DNA of 64,000 nt, taken from assembly GCA_030435675.1 (NCBI GenBank), contig CM059622.1:9300001-9364000 (forward strand). Reading direction: 5' to 3'. This document shows, one piece after another, positions 36,698 through 46,400 of the stretch. The number at the start of each line of letters is the position of its first letter. Positions within the stretch are counted from its first letter, which is position 1. Under the pieces are notes generated by a model. That model ran no database searches. It had not been told where the DNA came from and was given only the letters and a program-made list of their open reading frames with translations. The position numbers and the translations under genes are program-made. This DNA comes from Steinernema hermaphroditum. Taxonomy: Eukaryota > Nematoda > Chromadorea > Rhabditida > Steinernematidae.

Positions 36698-37002
36698 TGT
36701 TGCGTGCTGACCACACGCATTGATTCTCTTGTTCAATGTTCGTCTGCGTCTCACCGCGATTGGTCACCGTAGTTGTCTGCGTGTTGTCTATGCTGTCTAG
36801 GCTAGCGACCGCTCTCTGTCTCTTCCATTCATATCGCGCCAGCCTTATGTTTGTGTTGACTAGCGCGTTCATGTGCTTACGTGTTCGCGCCTTTATTTGT
36901 TACGTGTTATTTGTACATAAAGGTTTAATTACCCAAGTTTGAGGTCTCCCACCAGGTAGAGCTCCTAGCTCCCTCAAACTATTGTTACGACAAGACGTAA
37001 CA
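36698..37002 (+). repeat. 3' LTR
   Basis: Identical to the 5' LTR over 305 bp by direct reading, including the SL1 match at 36922-36943. Confidence 0.93.
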
Positions 37003-37160
37003 GGGATGACTTCTCACGCATCGTCGGGCATTGGATTCCTGGCGTCGGACATCTTGTTGTCAGCAGCGGTTGGACTACGGCTTCCGGGTGTCCCAATTCC
37101 CTCTGGAAGCCGGAATAGTCACAGCTGCCATAGGGTTTGCCATCTGACCGACCAGACACT
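37003..37160 (+). repeat. Dispersed repeat family R1, copy 3, right half
   Basis: Continues the repeat interrupted by the LTR element, starting with the duplicated gggat and running gacttctcacgcatcg, as in copy 2. Confidence 0.8.
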
Positions 37161-37554
37161 GTGTCTGGTCGTGTCAGCGATTTCCAAATCGTGTATGCTG
37201 AAAATCGCGAGCGCTGCCTTCAGCCAGACCATGTTTCTTGCAGTGTCTTTACAATTAAACACCTGCTGACTGCTCTAAGAACTATTGGTGGTTCCGGAGT
37301 GGTTCCAATTGCGAACTTTCCTCATGCACGACGGGATATAGCTGGGTACCGTGCGAGTTTTGCGAGTTATTTGGAGCGCATGCTCACTGAGAAACAGCAG
37401 CAGATTGCACCGCAAGGAGGAGTGCATGAGGTATATGACTATTATGTAAATGTTTCTTATGCTGTGTTCGCTTTAGGTTACAATTCATACCACTTCTGGA
37501 AGAAGGGCACCAGATCTCCGACAATACCTCTCACCAACTGCTCCAGATCAAGCT
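37161..37554. other. Unidentified repeat-associated DNA
   Basis: A plus-strand open stretch near 37290-37500 reads ERMLTEKQQQIAPQGGVHEV and VSYAVFALGYNSYHFWKKG. It looks protein-like but I do not recognise it. Probably a transposon remnant. Confidence 0.35.
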
Positions 37555-37757
37555 GTCGTGACTCTAGGTCGTGTCTAGGATTCGGAAGCTTAGATGTTTA
37601 TTGGGTGACATCAAATAGGATAGGAGCGACCGCCAACGGCGAGCGCTCCCGCACAAGTGATTAACCAACATTCGGCGGCGCCAATTCTGGCCCGCGCAAT
37701 TACATTATGCGCAGCTGTCGCTATTGCATTATGTATGTCTCAGCGCACCACGACACA
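37555..37757 (+). repeat. 200-bp direct repeat, copy A
   Basis: gtcgtgactctaggtcgtgt through cagcgcaccacgacaca. Nearly identical to 38371-38576, which forms the start of the Helitron-like frame. The sequences diverge right after cgacaca. Confidence 0.85.
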
Positions 37758-38370
37758 CTCCTCCTCTAATGTGCGAGGACCCTCGAGCATGTCGAAAATT
37801 TGAATAGTGCGATGAGACTCACTATATACTACATCAAGAGACAATGCGAACGTATTTGTTCTTTTCTTCTCTGGTCCTTGAGCAACGGGAATCCGAATCG
37901 CATCTTGTTCGGTTAGTCGTCGTGAGCCGTTCTAGTAACAGGTCTAATATCGAGATCGCTTCGTCGCCGTTTCATTTTGCCGCAGACGCCAATCGCCGGT
38001 TTGCTGGGAACATTGATCCAATCGGGGAAATTTCAGCCGCCATATCATCAGTACAGTAACCACTCTTTGGGTATCCAGAATTAACAGTATCAAATAAGAC
38101 CTAGTGCGAAGCTTTTACAGATTTCAGACGGCTTTCAGAATAAACTAGACGATATCAAAGTCGATACAAGATGACAAATAAGGGTGTAGCGGGAACAGGA
38201 TAGTTGGCTTCAACAAACAATGCCTCGTGCTGTCCATATCTGATACCACAGCACTCCAAAATCCTAACGACGGGTCATACCCAAGTTCTCCAGCTTCTAT
38301 AGTCCCCTGGGACAGAAGCTGTCTCCAGCTTCTATAGTCCCCTGGGACAGAAGCTGGAACAGCGGGGCCT
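37758..38370. other. Spacer between the two 200-bp direct repeats
   Basis: No gene recognised. A 38-bp unit (ctccagcttctatagtcccc...) is tandemly doubled at 38287-38358. Confidence 0.45.
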
Positions 38371-38576
38371 CCATGTCGTGACTCTAGGTCGTGTCTAGGA
38401 TTCGGAGGCTTAGATGTTTATTGGGTGGCATCAAATAGGATAGGAGCGACCGCCAACGGCGAGCGCTCCCGCACAAGTGATTAACCAACATTCGGCGGCG
38501 CCAATTCTGGCCCGCGCAATTACATTATGCGCAGCTGTCGCTATTGCATTATGCATGTCTCAGCGCACCACGACAC
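38371..38576 (+). repeat. 200-bp direct repeat, copy B
   Basis: Second copy; it overlaps the first 33 codons of the Helitron-like frame starting 38477. Confidence 0.85.
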
Positions 38577-39964
38577 AAGCTAATGAATATCGCACCCCCA
38601 GGCAGATTTCGGATAAAGAAAGACATAGACGAAATCAGAAGACCAAACAACGCGGAGAACAACGCGAAACTAAGAAGAAGTCGACTGTGTTGATTGGAGA
38701 CGTTCGGCTCCCACCTTTCAACTTAGCCAACTATGTGGAAGACCCAGATGCTCCTCGATCCTCGCATCTAAATCGGACTAAGCATCAGGCGATGGCGCAC
38801 GATCGCTACGATGAGAGCAAGTGCAGGCACTGTGTACATGTTCGAAATGTACCATGCCAGTACTGTTCTACATTACTGTTCGAGAATGAAACTCGAACGC
38901 TTTGTTGTAGCGGCGGCGCCATCACCAGTGACGAGGTGCAAGACCTGATGACCTTACCGCCACAGTATGTTGTCTATACTTTGTTATATACCTTAACAAC
39001 TGTGTTCAGAATCCTCCACTTCTTTGTCCGTGATGTCCAAGAGACTTTGGGATGGTCGAAAGACCTGCAATCGCAATCGATTGTACTGAATTCTCTGTTC
39101 CAAATTATCTGCATGAGAGCCAACGCGGAGGCTGGCCAGGGAAGGACATATCGCGGACACGGACCACCCGTCTTGATCCAGCAAGGGAGACTGGAATACG
39201 CCATAGGCAGTTTACTGCCACCTGGCGACCTCCCGCCAGTGTTTGCTCAGATTTACGCAGTTGATGGCAATTAAGCCCAAACAGAGCGCCGTATGGAACA
39301 TTTCGTTTTCTTTTTGGACGTTTTCTGGAGCGCAAGTGCCGGAGATGATAGTTGGCATGATAACATCGTAAGTGAATGCCCTTTTGAAACTTTTGGTCAA
39401 TTAAAATATAAAGGTATCTTAATGAGCACAACGAGCTGGCGCGAATGTTCAAGACGGCGATGACGATCTGCAGAGAAGCGATGGAAAGAAACGAACCCAT
39501 CGGTCATCGCAAGTTGGTCATCTTGAGCAGTGCGGAGGTTCGAAGAAGACAAGAAGAAGGGACCGACAAACAGCGGGATGAGAGCCGGAACGTGCAGGCG
39601 GCGGCTGCAGATCTCCACGCCAGGCAACTGAATGTCATCACTGATGTTGCGGAGATCTACCAGCCAGGCGACGATCATGAGGGACCGGATGCTCCACGTG
39701 GAACGTACTTATCCATTGACGGTACTGGTAGATTACGTTCATTGCCGTACTGGGATGAGAACGTCGCACCAATGGCGTTTCCACTTATTCATGTTGGAGG
39801 TATCACCTATGCGTCAGAAAAAAAAACTCTATGAACACCGATATAATTTCCGTCCCTAAATCCGGCTTCATCCCGACGTTCAATCGAGGAAAAAGCTAAA
39901 GCTGCCCAAGGTCAATCAGCGTGGGTGCCCTCTATGCGCACAGAAGCAGCTCAAAAAGTCGTTA

Positions 39965-40905
39965 ATGCTATCGTCGCCGAGCGCGATCTGACTGCGGACG
40001 AACCCGCGAGGAAAGGAAATTTGATCGGTCGATCGCGTCAAGACCAAGTGACCGATTGATACTCAGCGCGTCCGTTGTTTGATAACCTGTTTTAACCGAT
40101 TTTGTTCTTTGTGACGAGTTTGCAGTCGCGCCGCCAGAGAAGTCGAAGTCTCGCTGAAAGTCCGCGCAGCCAGTCTGATGGTTCCCGGTTCGTCCGTTGT
40201 GCTCCACCGACGCGTTTCATCCGGATGCCGTTCTTTGCGTGTTTTCCGCGGAAACTGCCGAACAAGCTCTTCAACTCCGACCTCCGCGCCGCCACCCGAG
40301 TTGAAGACAGATGCGCTGTGCTCCACCGTCATCGGAATCAGCTCTTCGCATCTCTGATCCCCGCGCACACTGATGGGATCGCTGTGTTCTACTCTGATGT
40401 GCCGAAGCCAGAAGAAGACCGGCGACTACGGAGTGACAATGCGACTACGGACATATGATGTCTCGCAAGGCGTAAGCCTTAGATACGAGAAATAAACTCG
40501 AAACTCGACGAGTTTAATTTGTGTTATAAACTAGCGCCCGTTATTCTCGTACATCAAGTCCCGCGTGGCAAAGACAACGGCGAGCCTCCACTTTATCGAC
40601 CGGGAGGCGATCGTTTCGCGCTCAGTTAGTGCAGTTGTCTGATTTTCGGATTTCGAAAAAACACGGAGGCTATTGTCTGTTAGGCCGATGCACCATAAAG
40701 CGGAGGCTCGCCGTTGTCTTTGCCATGCGGGACTTGATGTACGAGAATAACGGGCGTTAGCTTATAACACAAATTAAACTCGTCACAAAGAATAAAATCT
40801 GTTAAAAACAGGTTATCAAACAACGGGCGCGCTGAATATCAATCGTTCACTTGGTCTCAACGCGATTGACCGTTCACATTTCCCTTCCTCGTGCGTTCGT
40901 CAAAT
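39965..40905. repeat. Nested inverted repeats inside the Helitron remnant
   Basis: Outer arms: 39965-40130 and 40775-40905 are inverted copies (gtttgataacctgtttt, gaccaagtgaacgattga). Inner arms: 40515-40610 and 40690-40790 share gacgagtttaatttgtgtta and ggcaaagacaacggcgag in opposite orientation. The 40135-40450 segment is non-repeated here. Two foldback insertions, one in the other, would give this layout. Confidence 0.65.
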
Positions 40906-40917
40906 TAAACTCGTCCG

Positions 40918-41240
40918 TCTAATAGACAAGAGGACCAATGAGTGGCTCCGAGGCGTCACGAAGGTGAAGGACATCGACGAAGCGACAAGAAGAAGGAAGT
41001 GGAACTTCGCCTGGAAGATGGCGAACGGAAGCCCGGAAAAGTGGTACAACCGACTCGAAGAATGGCGCCCGCCTGTGAAGAGACCTCTCGGAAGACCTCG
41101 AACCCGATGGAGCGATGACTTAATGAAGACACTGGGCAGCAAAAGATGGAGGCACCGTGCGCGTCAAGATGCCAGAGGACGTTGGATAAATATGGGGTGC
41201 GACAACATGTAATATGTTAGATATCGCAATAAATTCGTAA
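40918..41240 (+). mobile_element. RTE-type LINE 3' fragment
   Basis: Encodes the C-terminal tail of the LINE polyprotein (TNEWLRGVTKVKDIDEATRR, RPLGRPRTRWSDDLMKTL) and the shared 3' tail ending in ataaattcgt. The same stretch occurs at 45440-45740 with about 25 bp less. 5'-truncated. Confidence 0.8.
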
Positions 41241-42187
41241 AATTCGTGCGTTCGTCCGAAGTCAGATCGCGCTCGGCGACGATAAATGCAGACGAAGACG
41301 ACTTATCGCAAGAGAAAGCTTCTCCTGCCGAAGCTGCTGACATCGAATATCGCAGTGACGGAGGAATCTTTGACGACTCCGTTCACAAGCAATCAGCAAG
41401 TGCAGAAGAAGCTCCACCTTCTGCGGAAGACTTTGACGACCCCGGATCAAATGTTAACGCCTCAGAGGTAGAATCTATGCGAACTGAGGCCGACTCCATG
41501 CAAGAGATGGGCCCCAAACTTGAATGACTATCGTCTCCCTCCGCGCGATATCGACATCATTCACGCGATCATAGCATGTCAAGGAGGCGATGACAATTGG
41601 AAAGCTATGTACGCGTTCGTTCTGGATGATGATTCAGACGACGATTTTGACGAACCAGATGACGAAGCTACTATTGGTGAGTATTCGAATTGTTCAAGTT
41701 ATAGTGTTCTCTTATACTTCACATTTAAGGTCGGCATAGAAAGTATGCTTCACATCGTCAATTGTGGCGATATCTCATGCGCAGATCGGATCTTAGACAG
41801 TGGAATAGGCAAATCCAGCAAATGAAGGACCACTTCAAGATGAGAGCAGACGCAGAACGGGCACTCCGGGTGGTACTTGAAAAGAGAGTTCAAGGCATTT
41901 TGGGTGTTCACGACAATGTGTCTCTCGGTGGCATAATGATCTTTCCTTTCAAGTACCCGGGAAGTCGTGCGTACATGCAAAAGAAGTTCCTAGACGCGAT
42001 GGCCATCGTCGCGAAAGTGGGCCATCCCACCTTCTTTATAATGTTCACGTGTAACAATTTTTTCTAGGCCGTGTTTTTAAGCACAATCATTTAAGGAAAC
42101 CCATTCGTGAACTTAAGCTAGGACAGCCGCACACGGAGGTCTTCGATCTCCAGTGCCGTGTATTCCTGCTCAAACTGAAGGAGCTTC

Positions 42188-42577
42188 TCAAGGATATTGA
42201 GCAAGGATTCGGCGAGATGGTGGGCTATTAGATGTCCATCGAACACCAACAACGTGGAATACCTCATGCTCATATCCTGCTGACGATCCACCCCGGGTCT
42301 TACCGAATTGGCGTCCGAGGAAACGGGAGATGGCTAGCGTCTGGCCGATATTCACGCCGTCGACTTCGAGCACGGGCACCTGATAGAGAGGCATAATAAG
42401 AAGAACACGGAGAACACGGAGGAGAGACCGAACTCACCGTCCTACTAGGAGGGCCATGACTCGTGGGTGAGCACAACGTCCTCGAACTCTTTTCCAGTCA
42501 GCTTGAAGATCTGGCGAATGTGCTCGGCGCGTCCACGGCCCTGGAAGTAGTAGAGCTTGTAGGTGGGCATGTCTTCT
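42188..42577 (-). pseudogene. Glutathione S-transferase (sigma-type) pseudogene fragment
   Basis: Minus-strand exon 1 (from the ATG at about 42570) reads MPTYKLYYFQGRGRAEHIRQ and continues to THESWPS, where two stops follow before the donor. Exon 2 reads VPVLEVDGVNIGQTLAISRF and GRQFG up to a donor at about 42302. The SNAIL/TRAIL-like glutathione-binding segment (QTLAISRFL) is present. The C-terminal domain is absent; Helitron-derived sequence begins at the intron boundary. Acceptor ttgtttcag lies 6 bp before the ATG. Confidence 0.75.
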
Positions 42578-43020
42578 GAAACAATGGACGAACTTGGGCG
42601 GTTAACGGTGAAGAAAGCGAAATAATGCGAAGAAAGGAAGAGAAAGTCGCGCTGCGTAAAGACCGATTATGCCTTCCATCGATGATTGCGGTCTCCACGG
42701 CACCGAGAAGGGAACTTCTACCCCCGATGCTTGCTAGAGGCTGGAGAGGCGTCGAAAGCGTTGCTATCGGCGGAACTGACAACAATAATGTGTGGGACGC
42801 GGGCAAAGACTAAAGCGGCGACCGAACGCCAAAAAGCGATCCCCGCGGTGACGACGCTTCAGCGAAATCGACGCGGGATTCGGCAAATGCGAACGGAATC
42901 TGGACCAGGAGGCCGATCTAAAAGGGTTGCATAGAAGTCTCGCAGCGAAGTGCCTGAAAGCCGCGGCGGCGAGGCTAGGGTCAAAGGGCGCGAAATCGGA
43001 AGGATGCTCGGAGGACCTGG
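42578..43020. other. Gap between GST fragment and the TIR element
   Basis: No gene. It may carry the original MPPE1 promoter, now separated from the MPPE1 ATG by the inserted element. Confidence 0.4.
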
Positions 43021-43409
43021 ATTAGGGTTGTCGAATCGTCGTGGGTGGTATTCGATGAATTTTTTCGAATACTGAAAAATAAACATGAATAACGAAGTTA
43101 TAATTAGAATCGCCAGTGCGCATCACATGGATCAACTCCATGGCTACCATTTGCTACCAAAAACTTCAGTCCGGTATTCGAACGAATTTATTCGATTTGA
43201 TTCGATCCGATGAAATTCGATCGAATATCGGATCGCGAACCTTGATTTTGTTCTACTTCTTTGTAGTTTTTGGTAGCAAATGGTAGCCCCGGAGTTGATC
43301 CATGTGATGCGTATTGGCGATTCTAATTAAAAGTTCGTTATTCTCGTTTATTTTTCAGTATTCGATGAAATTCGATCGAATACCACCCACGACGATTCGA
43401 CAACCCTAA
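43021..43409. mobile_element. Inverted-repeat MITE immediately upstream of MPPE1
   Basis: Long inverted arms (43021-43168 and about 43258-43409), starting attagggttgtcgaatcgtc and ending with its complement. It is flanked by the 5-bp direct repeat cctgg (43016-43020 and 43410-43414). The MPPE1 ATG is the next base (43415). No coding capacity. Confidence 0.85.
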
Positions 43410-43414
43410 CCTGG

Positions 43415-46400
43415 ATGGCACGACTTCTGAAGAGGCGCCTCGCTCGTCTCCTCTTCTTCGTCGCGGCAGTCTTCGTCTTCAACGAGTTCCTCGTCTACTT
43501 CCTCGTCGTCTTCTTCTCCTGTGGATGGCCGCCACTCTCTGAGTCGGCGACGCACGCCTTCGTCGTCGCCGACACACACCTCCTAGGACTCCGCAAGGGC
43601 CACTGGTTCGACAAGCTCCGGAGGTGCACACAGAATCATCGCTCCGATTACGTTCTTTTGTAGGGAATGGCAAATGCATCGGTCTTTCCAGTCGGCTGTA
43701 TCCATTCTCCAGCCCGACGCCGTCTTTTTCCTAGGTATTTCCCTTGAAAGCTGCTTTCGATTAATCTCATATAAGCGCGGTCTTCTCGATTTCCTTCTGC
43801 AGCTCGACGAGACGCGCCGTTGATCCCAGACGACGAATGTTGAGTGTTCCCAGCACAACGCGAGGAAACGGGGGGGGGGGGTGGAACATTACTAGACTCT
43901 GCGTTTCCAATGCTTCTGAGTCTATCCCCGCTGTCTAGATGAGAGCGACGGAGGGACCCGACCGCTCACCACCACGACAGACAGGGGGGAAAAATAGACG
44001 TCGAAATTGCTGAAGAACGTGTGCCGATCAATATCCAGCGAGGAGTCCGCCAGGGCGATACCATCAGCCCGAAACTCTTCACGGCGACGCTCGAAGAAAT
44101 CTTCAGAGAGCCCGACTGGGAAGACTTCGGGATCAACATCAACGGCCGGAAGCTCTCGAATCTATGCTTTGCAGACGACATCGCGCTGATCGCCAACACG
44201 GGAGAAGAGCTGCAACAGATGGTGACAGAACTCGATGAAGTGTCCCGAAGAAGCGGCCTCAAAATGAACAGGGAGAAGACGAAGATCCTGGCAACAGAAG
44301 AAGCGTCGATTCTCGTGAACGGAGAAGAAATCGAGCAAGTCGAAGCTTTCGTCTACCTGGGACAAGAAGTCAGGCTGAGAAGAGACCACTCCAAGGAGAT
44401 CACCAGAAGAATTCAAAGCGGATGGAACGTTTTCAGGAAGTACAAAGACTTTCTGACTTCCAGAAGCGTCCTGATCAGGGCTGTGCGAGTTTCGAGTTTC
44501 GTAGTTTCGAGGCTTTTTTTGAGTTTCGTAGTTTCGAGGCTTTTTTTGAGTTTCGAGTTTCGAGTTTTGGACGAAACTCAACTCGAAACTCGCCTTGGTC
44601 CTGTCACTATGATTTTGGGCCACCCAGAGTGATATTAACAGCTACGAGCCCCGCGGAAGGCAAATTTTCGACCTACCGCATACCAAATCAATGAAATCAG
44701 GGTATTCGTCGTGGGACCAAAATTGAAAATCACAACAGATCGTTTAGCAAAAGATTTCTGCTGATGGAATTTTGAAGGATTATGCGGTCTGCGTTAAAGT
44801 CGCACATGGCCTGGGTCTAAAGAGGTGTTTAAGTACCTCAAGAAATTACCATAAAGCTGTCCAGCAAACTCTGCTGCATAGAATAAGCCTCGGCTCCTCT
44901 GCTAGCATGCTTTCTTCATTGAGTTATTAGAAGAACCATTAGTTTGTAATTGAGAGTTGAACAGTTATCTTCAGATTCATATGTTGGAAAGCTATTGGAA
45001 CAGAGGATGGTTCATGTACAACGTCGTGACGGGCAGATAAGCCATTATATTCTTAAAAATCCACAGCTCACGATTCAAAGTGCCTTTGTACACCATTGAT
45101 TCCTAATAACTCAATGAAGACTCTCCTGAGCCACTGTCCGTTTAAGAAGTTAGGCGAAATCGCCCCAGAAGCGAGAAATATGCAAAAAAAAGCACTGATT
45201 TTCATTACAAAAAATACAACTTTCGAGTTTCGAGTTTTTGGGGGTAAGTTTCGAGTTTCGAGTTTCGACTTCCGAGTTTCGAGTTTCGCACAGCCCTGGT
45301 CCTGATGCGATGGAAACGAAAACTCTTCGATCAGTGCGTCCTTCCCGCCATGCTCTACGGTTCCGAAACTTGGTCGCTCACGAAATCAGCGCGGAAGAGG
45401 CTTGCGACCGCTCAGCGAAGGATGGAACGCCGAATGGCCGGAGTCCGCCTAATAGACAAGATGACCAATGAGTGGCTCCGAGGCGTCACGGAGGTGAAGG
45501 ACATCGACGAAGCGACAAGAAGAAGGAAGTGGAACTTCGCCTGGAAGATGGCGAACGGAAGCCCGGAAAAGTGGTACAACTGACTCGAAGAATGGCGCCC
45601 GCCTGTGAAGAGACCTCTCGGAAGACCTCGAACCCGATGGAGATGGAGGCACCGTGCGCGTCAAGATGCCAGAGGACGTTGGATAAATATGGGGTGCGAC
45701 AACATGTAATATGTTAGATATCGCAATAAATTCGTAAATTCATAAGCGCGGCTGCGCACGAATTCGCATGGTCTAGGTACTAAAAGCCAAGTAGCCCTGC
45801 GGGCGGCAAGATTGGTGCTCATGCAAATGGCTGAAATTAACCAAAAACTGTAAACACACGAAAGGCCTAGTGGCTTTTCGAATGGAGACACCGATAGTCC
45901 TGCGGGCAGCAAGAATGGCGCTCACAAAACAGGCTAAAAACGGCTAAAAATCACTAAAAAACTGCAAAGGAACGCACGTCTTCGCATCCAGAGACATAAT
46001 GGTACTACAGCGGTAGCATCTCAGTGTGGCTCATTGCGAACGGGCTTCGTTTGTAAGCGGGCGGTGCCGGGCTCGGTTCCCCTCGGGCTCCTTATTTTGT
46101 GTGGGTGTTTTCCCCGTGCTCACGAAAAACACACACACAGACCAACGGACCCATCGGTTCTCCGTTTATTATATATAGGGGATTTAGGTGACATCTTCGA
46201 TGAAGGGCAGTGGAGCACTCCGCAGGAGTTTAAGCGCTACTCCCAGCGGTTCGAATCGCTCTTCAGCGTTGCCGACTCCACAAAGCGCTTCGTTCTGGCC
46301 GGAAACCACGACATAGGCTTCCACTACGCGTACGTTATCTGCGTTAGATCTGCTGATGAGTTCATATGCTCTGTTACAGGATTTCTCCCCAGAGGGTTGC

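Larger units (their letters stand above)
34238..37002 (+). mobile_element. Young non-autonomous LTR retrotransposon carrying SL1 in its LTRs
   Basis: Two 305-bp LTRs (34238-34542 and 36698-37002) appear identical base for base, begin TG and end CA, and are flanked by a 5-bp duplication gggat (34233-34237, 37003-37007). A purine tract (tgggagg) precedes the 3' LTR. The interior encodes Gag, zinc knuckles and protease, then jumps to what looks like a pol C-terminus; reverse transcriptase, RNase H and integrase are missing. It must move with help from a related full element. Each LTR contains a perfect SL1 leader. Confidence 0.93.
38477..42305 (+). pseudogene. Helitron-like replicase/helicase N-terminal region, fragmented
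   Basis: Rolling-circle transposon protein remnants. Fragment 1 (38477-39274) has the Cys cluster CRHCVHVRNVPCQYCSTL and GGAITSDEVQDLM. Fragment 2 (39445-39834) shows GPDAPRGTYLSIDG and PYWDENVAPMAFPLIHVGG. Fragment 3 (about 41520-42300) carries the Helitron N-terminal block: SRAYMQKKFLDAMAIVAKVG, FIMFTCNNFF, and after a stop the MSIEHQQRGIPHAHILLT histidine motif. About 1.4 kb of inverted repeats and a LINE tail (39850-41240) separate fragments 2 and 3. No helicase domain follows; the sequence breaks off near 42300 against GST sequence. It is inactive. Confidence 0.75.

Noticed and set aside
38477..39274. A host gene of unknown function
   Set aside because: The Cys-cluster and the later blocks (FLDAMAIVAKVG, RGIPHAHILL) place it with Helitron N-terminal regions.
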